Positions 15,763-28,726 of a DNA stretch of 64,000 nt are shown here, piece by piece. This DNA comes from JAYPEY01 sp964519245. Its GTDB lineage: Bacteria > Verrucomicrobiota > Verrucomicrobiia > Limisphaerales > JAYPEY01. Location: the NCBI GenBank assembly GCA_964519245.1, contig CAZFLK010000005.1:19600-83599 (forward strand), in the 5' to 3' direction. Below the pieces are notes generated by a model. That model had not been told where the DNA came from and did not search any database. It saw only the letters and a list, made by a program, of their open reading frames with translations. Positions within the stretch are counted from its first letter, which is position 1; the number at the start of each line of letters is the position of its first letter. The position numbers and the translations under genes were made by a program.

Positions 15763-18590
15763 TCGTCCAGGCCCAATCCTCCGGCGGCGCCATCTCTGGA
15801 AACCTTGCCAATGCGTGGAGCGGCGCTCCCGCCGCCGCCGCGGTGGTCTCGGTCCGCGGCACAACCCTAGGCGCTCAGTCGGACGGACAGGGCAACTTCC
15901 GCATCAACGGGATTCCCGCCGGCGTGCATTCCATCGTGATCTCGAAACCGGGTTTTGAACGCAAGACCATCGATAATATCCGGGTTGCCTCCGGGCAAGT
16001 CTCCCGGGCGGACGCCCGCCTGAATCCGGTCTTCCAGGAGTTGGAGCCGGTCGAGTTCATCTCCGATCCCCCGCAGGAGTTGAAGTCCGTCGAGTTGCTC
16101 GTTGATCGTCAGGAATCCGCGGCAATGGAAGATTCAATTGGTTCGGATTTCATTTCCCGCGCTGGCGCGAACACCGCCGCTGATGCCATGAAAAAGGTGA
16201 CCGGGGCTACGGTTGTGGGCGGAAAGTACACCGTCATTCGCGGCTTGGGCGACCGCTACAGCAATACCCAGTTGAATGGCAGCAACGTCCCCAGCCCGGA
16301 CCCGGACCGCAAGGCGGTGCAGATGGACATCTTCCCGGCGTCAGCCATTGATTCCATTGTCACCAGCAAGACCTTCACCCCGGACAAGCCCGGCAGCTTC
16401 AGTGGCGGCTCGGTCAACATCAAGACCAAGAGTTTTCCGGACGAATGGTTTGCGAGCGCCGGCGTGGGAACCTCTTACAACACCCAGGTGACCGGAACCG
16501 ACGATTTTCTCACGACGCCCGGCGATGGGAAATGGGACTGGGCGGGATTTGACGACGGGACGCGGGATATTCCGTCCATCTGGGGTGAGACAGGAGAGAT
16601 TGTGGTCGCAGGTCAAGCCCCGCCCGGGGAACAGAACCTGATCACCCAGACAGGCGGTTCCGGTCCGGCCGCCGATGCGGCCGCCGCCGAGGTCACCGCT
16701 CTAGGACAATCCTTCTTCCCTCGCTTGACTCCGGTCCGGCGGGACGCGCCCGTGAATCACAATTTCAGTTTTTCCACCGGCGACAGCGTCGCGGTCACCG
16801 ATAACGCCACCGTGGGCTACCTGGCCGGCGTCTCCTATGATCGCAGCTTCTCCAGTTATGACAACGGGACGCGACGACAGTTTCGCAATGCCGCGGGCGT
16901 GCTCAATCCCAGTCTCGACCTCGTGGAGGCGAAATCGACTGAAGAAGTGTCCTGGGGGTCGCTCGTGAATGTGGGCGCGCGCTTCTACGAGGATCACGAG
17001 ATCACCTTCAATTTCTTGTACAACCGGAACAGTGAAGACACAGCCTTGAGTCAGCTCGGGTTTTACGACAATGCCGGCAACGATATCTTTGAGAACTACG
17101 CGTTGGCTTTCATTGAGCGAGAGATTCAGTCTTACCAATTGGCTGGTGAACATGCGTTGCCCATCAGGTATGAAGCCAAAACGGAATGGAGCCTGAGTTT
17201 TGCCTCCACCCTGCAGAATGAGCCGGATCGCAGGTTCTTCGGACTGGACCGGCATCCGGTCACCGGGACTCCGGATATCGACAGCGCTTCCTACCTCGCG
17301 CCCACCCGCTTCTTTCGCACGCTCCATGAGGATAATTTTACGGCCAAGTTGGACCAGACCATCCCCTTCGAGTTGAAGGGGCGGGACAGTGAGCTCAAAT
17401 TCGGCGTGCATAGTTCGCGCAGCAAGCGGGAGTATGAGGAGCGCCGGTTCACCTACCTCTCGCAGACCGATTTCGGGCATCTGGACCAGGCGGACGATTT
17501 CGTCAATCCCGACGCCTTTGACCCGATCACCTTCACGGTCTTCGGTCGGACCTTTCGCCGCTACAACCTCTACGTTTCGGAGAATCCCAACAACCTCTAC
17601 ACGGGCGAACTCATGGTGGACGCGGGCTACGGGATGTTTGAAGTCGGGCTGACCGATCGATTGAAGTTTATTGGCGGTGTTCGCGCAGAGGCGTCGACAT
17701 TGTCCCTGGACGCGTCGGGAGCCGCAGTGCAGTTGACCGGATTGGCGGGCTCGTCACAGAGCAATCTTGATCTGCTGCCGGCCGGCAGTTTCGTGTTTGA
17801 GGTCCGCACGAACATGAATGTTCGAATCGCCTACGGCCAGACCCTGGCTCGCCCAACCTTTCGCGAGATATCCCCTGTTTCGACCTTTGACTTCATTGGC
17901 GGCGATGTCATTGCCGGCAATCCCAATCTGGAGCAGACCTCCATCAAGAATTATGACATCCGTTGGGAATGGTTTCCGCGGCCGGGTGAGATCCTGGCTG
18001 GCAGCTTCTTTTACAAGACGTTGACGGAAGCCATTGAGAAGGAGGAGATTTCAGCCAACAACGAGGTGACCTACGCCAACCGGGACGAGGCCACGGTGTT
18101 CGGGTTTGAGGCGGAGTTTCGCAAGAATCTCGATTTTCTGGAGCCGCAGCTGACGAACTTCAACTTCGGCGCCAATTTCAGTTATATCCGGTCTGCGGTC
18201 ACCACCACGCCGTTTGAGTTTGACCTGAATACCCGGGGCATCGACACGCGTCCCCTCCAGGGGCAATCGCCCTACATCATCAATCTCGACCTTACCTACC
18301 ATCACCCGGATCTCCAAACGACGGCGAGTGTGTTCTTCAATATCTTTGGAAAACGCCTCGAAAAGACCTCCCGGATTACTCCGAGTGTGTTCGAATCTTC
18401 GTTTGCGTCCGTGGATTTTCGCCTGTCGCAAAAGATCACCGAGAACTGGACCATCAAGATTTCCGCCCAGAACCTGCTCGATCCGACGGTTCGTCGGGTC
18501 GTGGACCAGCCCAATGGCACGGGGCAACAGATTGTCTCTTCCTTTCGCAAGGGACGCTCGGTCGGCGTCTCCCTGAACTACGATTTCTGA
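15763..18590 (+). CDS. TonB-dependent outer-membrane receptor with N-terminal CarboxypepD-like domain (5' partial)
   Basis: The frame runs out of the gap as VQAQSSGGAISGNL, so the signal peptide end is visible but the start is lost. Order: carboxypeptidase-regulatory-like beta domain (about 5-85, SVRGTTLGAQSDGQGNFRINGIPAGVHSI), plug domain (about 110-220, with RGLGDRYSNTQLNGSNVPSPDPDRKAVQMDIFPA), then a 22-strand-type barrel ending in Phe (SVGVSLNYDF), the usual outer-membrane insertion signal. 941 residues visible. It follows the TonB operon and precedes the triplicated secreted protein, so these probably act together. The ligand is not predictable; the plug resembles receptors often called 'TonB-dependent receptor, FecA/CirA-like'. 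Confidence 0.92.
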
Positions 18591-18864
18591 GGCGGCCGCC
18601 TGCTCGTTGGCGGCGTCTGGACGGTTGATCGCGCATCTCGCCAGTGTCTTTCTTCAAGGAGATCGGCGGGCAGGCGGCGCTCCTGCCTCCATTCGGCTCT
18701 TCTCCAGCATTCTCTGAACTCCTTGGAACAAATGAATCGCGCGGAAGTTTCCGGGTTCTGCGCAGTTCACACAAGCGTAACAAAGTCGACGTATCGACGT
18801 AACGGCCGCTTGGTTAGGTCTGGCCCCGTTAAAACAGTAATCAACTCGAACCTAGCCGAAACCC

Positions 18865-22818
<3,954 letters not shown>

Positions 22819-22846
22819 GCTTGAGCGATCGTCCGTTCAATCCCAC

Positions 22847-22877
22847 GAAGGGCCGCAGCAATGCGGCCCTTCTTTTT
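22847..22877 (+). terminator. Rho-independent terminator after the triplicated secreted protein
   Basis: An 11-bp perfect stem (GAAGGGCCGCA / TGCGGCCCTTC) with a 4-base GCAA loop is followed by a run of T, 29 bp after the stop codon. It is the clearest intrinsic terminator in the window and separates this gene from larB. Confidence 0.93.
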
Positions 22878-22957
22878 TTGCTTCGAGCTGGTTGACTGAG
22901 AACGTCGTGTTTGCCGCTTGGCAACCCGACGGTCCGCGAAATAGATTGCTGCCCGCA

Positions 22958-23710
22958 ATGACACCATCCGAAGCCAATGAACTCCTGCAGCGATTCCGGG
23001 CCGGGGAGATCGAACAGTCCGAGGTTCTGGGCGCCTTTCAGGCGGCCCCGATCGCGGACCTGGGGTTTGCCCAGGTGGATTGTCAGCGGGAGTTGCGTTG
23101 TGGTTTTCCGGAGGTCGTCTTTGGCTCCGGTAAGACGGCCGAGCAGATTGTGGAAATCGGGCTTTCCGTGCTCGAGCGCGCGGATCAGCTCCTGGTGACG
23201 CGCATTGAGCCGGTGGCGGCGGCGTTTGTCGCGAAACGTCTCCCGGAGGCCGTGCATCATGAAACCGCTCGCTGCCTGACTGTGGAGAAGAAGCCCTTGT
23301 CGAAGCGGGAGGGGACGATCGCCGTTCTGAGCGCGGGAACGAGCGACATGCCGGTCGCCGAGGAGGCCGCGGTCACCGCCGAAATCATGGGAAACCACGT
23401 GAAGCGCATCTACGATGTCGGTATTGCCGGGTTGCATCGACTGCTGTCCAAGGTGGATGAAATTCGGAAGGCGCATGTCATTGTCGTGGTGGCTGGGATG
23501 GAGGGAGCCTTGCCGAGCGCGGTGGCGGGCTTGGTGAACAAACCGGTCATTGCCGTTCCGACCAGCATCGGCTACGGCGCCAATCTTGGCGGAATTGCGG
23601 CCCTTCTGGGCATGCTCAACAGCTGCGGCAGCGGCGTCACGGTCGTCAATATCGACAATGGCTTCGGAGCCGCCTTCGCCGCCAGCCAGATCAATGCTTT
23701 GGCGGGATGA
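22958..23710 (+). CDS. larB: LarB, pyridinium-3,5-biscarboxylic acid mononucleotide synthase
   Basis: First enzyme of nickel-pincer nucleotide cofactor synthesis: carboxylates and hydrolyses NaAD. 250 residues with an N-terminal helical region and a PurE/AIR-carboxylase-like C-terminal domain (IAVLSAGTSDMPVAEEAAVTAE, VVAGMEGALPSAVAGLV, VPTSIGYGANLGGIAALLGMLNSCGSGVTVVNIDNGFGAA), all diagnostic LarB segments. The ATG at 22958 is used; upstream extension would run through the terminator. Its last bases overlap larC by 4 bp (ATGA). No larA, larE or other client racemase lies in the window. Confidence 0.95.
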   Translation: MTPSEANELLQRFRAGEIEQSEVLGAFQAAPIADLGFAQVDCQRELRCGFPEVVFGSGKTAEQIVEIGLSVLERADQLLVTRIEPVAAAFVAKRLPEAVHHETARCLTVEKKPLSKREGTIAVLSAGTSDMPVAEEAAVTAEIMGNHVKRIYDVGIAGLHRLLSKVDEIRKAHVIVVVAGMEGALPSAVAGLVNKPVIAVPTSIGYGANLGGIAALLGMLNSCGSGVTVVNIDNGFGAAFAASQINALAG

Positions 23711-24957
23711 AGACCCTCTACCTCGACATCTTCAGCGGCATCAGCGGCGACATGTTTCTGGGCGCCATGATCGACCTCGGGGTGGAGTTCGCCGCGCTGG
23801 AAAAGGAGTTGCGGAAGCTGAACGTCGACGGCTACCGGCTCCATTGCGCCCGGAAGCAGAAATCGAACATTGAAGGCGTCAAGTTCGACGTCGAACTGCT
23901 GCTGATGCCGGTGAGTGATTCGGGGATCAGTTTGAGTCCGGCGTTGCACGATCATCATCACGAGCACGCCCGCGACTACACCCAGATACGGGAACTGATC
24001 GGTTCGAGCTCCCTTTCGGAATGGGTGAAGGAGAAAGCGGTCGCTGTGTTTCATCGGGTCGCGGTCGCGGAGGGCAAGGTCCACGGAATGGCTCCGGAGG
24101 ACGTGCATTTTCATGAGGTCGGGGCGGTGGATTCGATTGTTGATATTGTCGGGGCCTGTATTGCGCTGGAGTTGTTGGGCAAGCCGCGCGTGCTGTCGGC
24201 GGCCGTCGTCGAAGGCACGGGCTGGGTTCAATGCGCGCATGGAAGGTTTCCGGTTCCCACGGCCGCGACCTTGGAGATATTGGGCGCGCGGGGCGTCGCA
24301 GTCACCCAATGCGAGGAGCCGGCCGAACTGGTGACGCCCACCGGCGCCGCCCTGTTGGCCGAGTTTGCGGAATCCTTCGGCGGCATGCACGGGCTGGTTC
24401 CGGAAAAGATCGGGTATGGATTGGGAACCCGTGACTGCCAAACCCGGCCCAATGTCTTGCGCGCCTGTCTCGGGGAGACAAAGGCTTCCAGCGATGCGCC
24501 GGCGCTCGACTGGGAAACCGATCGCGTGGTCGTGCTGGAAACCAACCTGGATGACATCAGCGCCGAGGCGCTCGGGCACTTCATGGAAGCGGTTCTGAGA
24601 GCCGGCGCGCTGGACGTTTTTCATACGCCGGTCCAGATGAAGAAGAATCGCCCCGGCGTGCTGGTGTCCGTCCTTTGCGAGACAGTTGACGCCGACCGTT
24701 TCACCGAGTCGATGCTGCGCGAAACCTCGGCTTTCGGCGTTCGCCGCACGGTCGTCGAACGACGCAAGCTCAAGCGCGAGGTGAAGACCGTCGAAACGAA
24801 ATACGGCCCCGTTGATGTGAAGTTTGGTTTCTTGAATGGCGAAGCGGTGCAGATTGCGCCGGAGTACGAAACCTGTCGCGCGCTCGCGGAGAAGACCGGC
24901 GCGCCATTGAAGATGATTCAGGCTGCCGCGCTGGAGGCGGCGATCAGTAATCAGTAA
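23707..24957 (+). CDS. larC: LarC, nickel insertase of the nickel-pincer cofactor
   Basis: Catalyses CTP-dependent nickel insertion into the pincer nucleotide. The start MKTLYLDIFSGISGDMFLGAMIDLG is diagnostic. The His-rich segment HDHHHEHARDYTQIRELI (about 79-97) is a likely Ni-binding loop, and VHGMAPEDVHFHEVGAVDSIVDIVG is the second conserved block. 416 residues in one uninterrupted frame, unlike Lactobacillus larC1/larC2, which are joined by frameshift. It overlaps larB by 4 bp, so the two are translationally coupled. The last codons (SNQ) and stop are already part of a 7-bp tandem array. Confidence 0.95.
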   Translation: MKTLYLDIFSGISGDMFLGAMIDLGVEFAALEKELRKLNVDGYRLHCARKQKSNIEGVKFDVELLLMPVSDSGISLSPALHDHHHEHARDYTQIRELIGSSSLSEWVKEKAVAVFHRVAVAEGKVHGMAPEDVHFHEVGAVDSIVDIVGACIALELLGKPRVLSAAVVEGTGWVQCAHGRFPVPTAATLEILGARGVAVTQCEEPAELVTPTGAALLAEFAESFGGMHGLVPEKIGYGLGTRDCQTRPNVLRACLGETKASSDAPALDWETDRVVVLETNLDDISAEALGHFMEAVLRAGALDVFHTPVQMKKNRPGVLVSVLCETVDADRFTESMLRETSAFGVRRTVVERRKLKREVKTVETKYGPVDVKFGFLNGEAVQIAPEYETCRALAEKTGAPLKMIQAAALEAAISNQ

Positions 24958-25022
24958 TCAGAGGTCGGAGGTCGGAGGTCAGTAGTCAGTAGTCAGTAGT
25001 CAGTAGTCAGTAGTCAGAGGTT
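24946..25022 (+). repeat. Eleven-unit heptamer tandem array spanning the larC stop
   Basis: Units in order: AGTAATC x2, AGAGGTC, GGAGGTC x2, AGTAGTC x5 (24981-25015), AGAGGTT. All are exactly 7 bp, so the array is out of phase with codons. The larC TAA stop lies in the second unit. This is the longest of the 7-bp arrays in the window. Confidence 0.92.
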
Positions 25023-25063
25023 GGGGCTTGGTTCCCGGCACAGAGTCAGCAAGAATTAGAAAC

Positions 25064-25330
25064 ATGATCGACAAGGAACTGCTCGAGATCATTCGTTGCC
25101 CCGAGACGAAACAGAAGTTGACGCCGGCCGACGGGGATCAGGTGGCGGCGCTCAATGCGCGCATTGCCAAAGGCGAGCTCACTGATCGCGGAGGCGAGAA
25201 GGTCATCGAGAAGATCGACGGCGGCCTTGTTCGCGAGGATGGGAAATACATCTACCTGATTCGGAACAAGGTCCCGGTCCTGCTGGTTGATGAAGCGATT
25301 CCGATGGCCGGCGATTCCAGGGAAGGGTAG
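25064..25330 (+). CDS. Trm112-like small protein (UPF0434 type)
   Basis: 88 residues, MIDKELLEIIRCPETKQKLTPADGDQV... ending in the KYIYLIRNKVPVLLVDEAIP block typical of bacterial YcaR/Trm112-like proteins, small partners of methyltransferases in other lineages. The usual CPxCK zinc motif is reduced to CPETK, so only one Cys remains and zinc binding is doubtful. The ATG at 25064 is preferred over the frame-open region that would extend into the repeat array. Stop is TAG. Separate from larC by the heptamer array. Confidence 0.85.
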   Translation: MIDKELLEIIRCPETKQKLTPADGDQVAALNARIAKGELTDRGGEKVIEKIDGGLVREDGKYIYLIRNKVPVLLVDEAIPMAGDSREG

Positions 25331-25401
25331 TCGCCACCTTCAGGTTGCGCGCTTCGCGTCCCGGCGCGAGAAGGATGTTCCGGTTCGTTGCCTGCGCTGT
25401 T

Positions 25402-26280
25402 TCACCTGACCCGTTTGTCCAGGAACTGCTTCACCAGTTTTATGCGTCGTTCGTCGTGAAAGGCCCTGCCGCCATGCGCGGCGCCGTGGACGACCTCGAA
25501 GGTGACGTCCAATCCCAGTTCCTGGTATTTCCCGTGGAGTTCGTGGGATTGGTTGATCGGCATTTGCGGATCCTGATCTCCGTGGATGAGCAGGAGCGGA
25601 GGATCGCGCTTGTCCACGTGGAATACCGGGCTTGCCAGCGTTGCCTGTTGGGGAACGTCCTCCGGGCGACCGCCGATAAACAATTCCAGGGCCGGCACGC
25701 GCACGCTCAGGCCATGCGGCGTGGACTGGTTCAGAATCGTCATGAAGTTGCTGGCCCCGTAGTAGCTGACGATGGCCTGCACGCTCGACGATTGTTCCAG
25801 GTTGCCGCCAATGTCGCCCTCCAGGTCCGGGTGGTCATTTGTTGTTCCGACCAAAGCGACCAGATGGCCGCCTGCGGACGCGCCGGCGATGGCGATCTTC
25901 TCCGCGTTGAAACCGTAATCGGATTGCCGCGCCCGCAGGAATCGAATGGCGCCCTTGATGTCATGGATGGCGGCGGGGAACTTCGCCGCCGGCGAAAGGC
26001 GGTAATCGATGCTGGCGACGGCGTAGCCCTCGCGGACCAGATCGGTCAGCGGCATCCGGTCCTTGGAGCCCGCCCGCCATGCCCCGCCGTGAACCCAGAC
26101 GATCAGGGGCGGATTCTTCGCGTCGGCTGGACGATACAGGTCCAGTTTCAATTCGTGTCCATCGACCTCCGCGTATTTGATGTCCTTCATCTTATTGAAT
26201 GGCGTTTCCGCCGCTGCCGCGACGAATCCCAAGGCAGCGCTTCCAGTGAGACTCAGCCAGTAACCGATTCGATTTCGCAT
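25402..26280 (-). CDS. Secreted alpha/beta-hydrolase (BD-FAE/HSL-type esterase)
   Basis: 292 residues with signal peptide (about 1-24, LSLTGSAALGFVAAAAE). Oxyanion-hole motif HGGAW at 64-68, nucleophile elbow GASAGG with Ser135, a likely acid in LLLIHGDQDPQMP and catalytic His in VVHGAAHGG: all elements of an esterase in the carboxylesterase/BD-FAE group. The ATG at 26280 is chosen because the signal peptide starts there. Substrate unknown; feruloyl or acetyl esters of plant polysaccharide are possible for this group. It is convergent with the Trm112-like gene and codirectional with the kinase upstream. Confidence 0.9.
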   Translation of the reverse strand: MRNRIGYWLSLTGSAALGFVAAAAETPFNKMKDIKYAEVDGHELKLDLYRPADAKNPPLIVWVHGGAWRAGSKDRMPLTDLVREGYAVASIDYRLSPAAKFPAAIHDIKGAIRFLRARQSDYGFNAEKIAIAGASAGGHLVALVGTTNDHPDLEGDIGGNLEQSSSVQAIVSYYGASNFMTILNQSTPHGLSVRVPALELFIGGRPEDVPQQATLASPVFHVDKRDPPLLLIHGDQDPQMPINQSHELHGKYQELGLDVTFEVVHGAAHGGRAFHDERRIKLVKQFLDKRVR

Positions 26281-26407
26281 GACCGGCAGTCTGGCGCCTG
26301 ACGCGTGACGTTCAACGCTGAACGTTGTTCCTCCCCCAGCAAGGAACTCAATCTGAAGACGGCGGGAGCGGCCTCTCCGGCGCCGGGTGAATGGGATCAA
26401 TCCCGCT

Positions 26408-27574
26408 TTACACAGCCTCCGGCCAGTCGTAGCTGCCGGGCTTGATCAGCAATGCCGGACCGGCATCGCCCGGTCGCAGCCACGAGAGGCCTTCAATGGC
26501 GCCGATCGTTGCGAATCGAGTCCAACCCATGGCGTCAATCACAGCCCGGGCCGTCGCGCCGCCCTCGAGCAGGAGCCGGGCCGCCTTGGTGTTCGCTATT
26601 GTCAACTTGACCGCCTCGGCCAGTCGTTTCGACAGGGCTTCGGGGTGAGCGCCCAACCGTTCCGCGCGTCCGACCGCGATCATGGCGCCGCCACATTCCT
26701 CCATCCCGGCGCAGGCGTCTGCGGCCCATTGACTGACAGACAACTCGGCCAAGGCGTCGTCGTGGGCCGCCAACTCCAGCTCTGGCGGCATGATCGAACA
26801 AGCCAGGCCTCTCCGGGCAGCTTGCGTTCTGCGGCCCGCCTTCCAGGCCGCCGCGCTGCCGCAGACCAACAGCGTCCTCTCACACGCGTCGCCGTTGGCT
26901 CCGGACGAAGGAGCGGGACCCACGGACGGAGGCGATGACCGTGCGACATGCCGATCCAGCAAGGCTCCGAAGAACTCCGCTCCGCCCGCCGGCGCCACAG
27001 AGTCTGTCACCTCCGCCGCGCGCCGGCGCAGATCTTTGGCGTCGGTCACGTCCGGAACGGTTACCCCGCTGTCGAACATCGCATCCGTTGCGCGAACAGC
27101 CGATGTTCCGCCGCGAATCGAAGGTCCCAGCAACTCCAGTACATTGGACGTCCACGCCGGGTGTGTTGGATCGTTGGCAAACTCGGTTTCTGCCAGGGGG
27201 ATGCCGTTCACGAAATACTCTCCGCCGCGAATGATGCGTCCTCGAGATGGATTGGCGGGAATCAGGAGGCTTCGTTGCCGATGCGTCACTCGAAGAATGC
27301 CGTCAATTTCCGGGATGATCGCCCCGCGCAGGACGGAATCGGTCTTCTTGTAGATCAACGACGGGCGGGCTCCCGCGGCGGCGCGTGCGACCACCGAGAC
27401 GCGCGCGGCGGCTTTCTCGGGCGGGAGTTGCCGGGTGTTCGTATCGACGGCCACGATCTCCGCCTCCGATTCCGGATCGAAACGGGTCTGGACTTCGGCT
27501 GCGAAACCGCGTTCGAAAGCGACGCCCGCCAGCTCCGCTGCGCCGGAAATATCGTCTGCGATGACGACGATCAC
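26408..27574 (-). CDS. Four-carbon acid sugar kinase family protein (DUF1537)
   Basis: 388 residues. The N-terminal sugar-binding domain starts IVVIADDISGAAELAGVAFERG and has YKKTDSVLRG, both signatures of the OtnK/DtnK family that phosphorylates four-carbon acid sugars such as erythronate and threonate using ATP. The C-terminal domain ends with the nucleotide-binding LLLEGGATARAVIDAMGWTRF and LIKPGSYDWPE block. The GTG start overlaps the stop of the phosphoesterase gene (GTGA), so the two are coupled. The usual partner dehydrogenase or aldolase genes are absent nearby. Confidence 0.9.
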   Translation of the reverse strand: MIVVIADDISGAAELAGVAFERGFAAEVQTRFDPESEAEIVAVDTNTRQLPPEKAAARVSVVARAAAGARPSLIYKKTDSVLRGAIIPEIDGILRVTHRQRSLLIPANPSRGRIIRGGEYFVNGIPLAETEFANDPTHPAWTSNVLELLGPSIRGGTSAVRATDAMFDSGVTVPDVTDAKDLRRRAAEVTDSVAPAGGAEFFGALLDRHVARSSPPSVGPAPSSGANGDACERTLLVCGSAAAWKAGRRTQAARRGLACSIMPPELELAAHDDALAELSVSQWAADACAGMEECGGAMIAVGRAERLGAHPEALSKRLAEAVKLTIANTKAARLLLEGGATARAVIDAMGWTRFATIGAIEGLSWLRPGDAGPALLIKPGSYDWPEAV

Positions 27575-28077
27575 GTTCCCGCGACTCCCATCAACTCGAC
27601 GGTGTGGGCGTCCGTATCGTAGAGCGCCCAGGTGGGATCTCCTTTCATCCCCATCAGTTCGCCGGGGTTCACCAGCCAGTTGTCGCCGACTTGTTCCACG
27701 TGTTTGGTGTGGTCGTGGCCGTAGCAGGTCAGATGGATCTTCCCTGATTCGGCGATTCGTCGCGCAGGTTCCGGGTAGTGGATCATGGCGATTTGTCGAT
27801 TGCCCAAGGTCAGTTCGGCGTAGATGCCATGTAGATGAACCCGGGCGTCATGGTCGGCGGCGTTCTGCGTGATCAGCCTTCCGTCCGCGTCGTTGTTGCC
27901 AAAGATGATGTGGATCGGTCCCGGAAAGCCCTGCGCGAGGCGGTGGATGATGAACGGCGCACAGAGGTCGCCGCAGTGAAGCAGGGTTTCGGCGCCGCTT
28001 TCCCGGACCGCTGCCAGGGCCTGGTCCAAGTTCCAGATGTTGTCGTGACTGTCGGAGATGACGGCAATTCGGCTCAT
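27571..28077 (-). CDS. YfcE/MJ0936-type metallophosphoesterase
   Basis: 168 residues with the full calcineurin-type metal site: SDSHDN (Asp and His at 9-11), HCGDLC, GNNDAD, and the C-terminal YGHDHTKH, followed by NWLVNPGEL. This class hydrolyses phosphodiesters in vitro; natural substrate usually unknown. First gene of a coupled pair with the acid sugar kinase (4-bp overlap). 76 bp upstream of its ATG there is the divergently oriented VOC gene region. Confidence 0.93.
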   Translation of the reverse strand: MSRIAVISDSHDNIWNLDQALAAVRESGAETLLHCGDLCAPFIIHRLAQGFPGPIHIIFGNNDADGRLITQNAADHDARVHLHGIYAELTLGNRQIAMIHYPEPARRIAESGKIHLTCYGHDHTKHVEQVGDNWLVNPGELMGMKGDPTWALYDTDAHTVELMGVAGT

Positions 28078-28186
28078 GACCTGACTTTTAGGCGGCGGTC
28101 AGCGGGGCGTCAAAGTCAAATGGCGCCGCCGCGGCTCGGCAAAGCTAGGAATTGTGTTTCGCCACGAACAAGCCGCAGAATGGGGC

Positions 28187-28567
28187 ATGTCATTTGCCCA
28201 TCTGACGCTGGCCACTCGCGACGTGGAGAAGTCCCGGGAATTCTATGGAGCCACCCTCGGCTGGATGCCGGTGAACCGGCCCGGCAACATCGGTCGCGAG
28301 GCGGCCTGGCTTTCGATCGGGCCGGAGCAGGAGCTTCACCTCCTGCGCGTCGACGACTTCGAACCCTCTCCCTTCGAACGGGAATTCGGACGTCACGTCG
28401 CGGTCAATTATCCTTTGGCCGGGTTCGCGGAACTCAAGCGGCGACTCGTCGAGCATGGGGCCGAGTTGATTGAGCCCATTCGTGAAACGCCGTTTGAACG
28501 CTTCTTCTTTCGCAGTCCGGAAGGCTATGTGTTCGAGGTCGTGGACGCGGCCAGGGATCCGGAATAG
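28187..28567 (+). CDS. VOC-fold (glyoxalase/bleomycin-resistance-type) protein
   Basis: 126 residues forming two beta-alpha-beta-beta-beta units: FAHLTLATRDVEKSREFYGATLGW at the start and VNYPLAGFAELKRRLVEHGAELIEP...FFFRSPEGYVFEVVD at the end. Metal ligands are plausibly His5 (FAHLTL), a His in ELHLLRV or HVAVNYP, and Glu in YVFEVVD, as in dioxygenase or glyoxalase members. The ATG at 28187 is preferred to the GTG at 28154 because the fold begins right there. Stop is TAG. Substrate cannot be assigned. The 159 bp after it show nothing recognisable. Confidence 0.85.
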   Translation: MSFAHLTLATRDVEKSREFYGATLGWMPVNRPGNIGREAAWLSIGPEQELHLLRVDDFEPSPFEREFGRHVAVNYPLAGFAELKRRLVEHGAELIEPIRETPFERFFFRSPEGYVFEVVDAARDPE

Positions 28568-28726
28568 GCGTCGGGGAATCGCCGCCAGAGCCAATCGCCC
28601 GCAGCAGTCACCGTGATGAGGCAACGCGGCTGTGCTCGCTCCGGCCGCCCGACCGGATTTGGAATGAGCCTCCTGACGTCGGCTGCTGCGATCGGGAACG
28701 CTTCCTGCGGTCGGTCACTGCGCCTC

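Noticed and set aside
24946..25022. CRISPR or attachment site at the heptamer array
   Set aside because: Pure 7-bp tandem units with no spacers, no tRNA and no integrase nearby.
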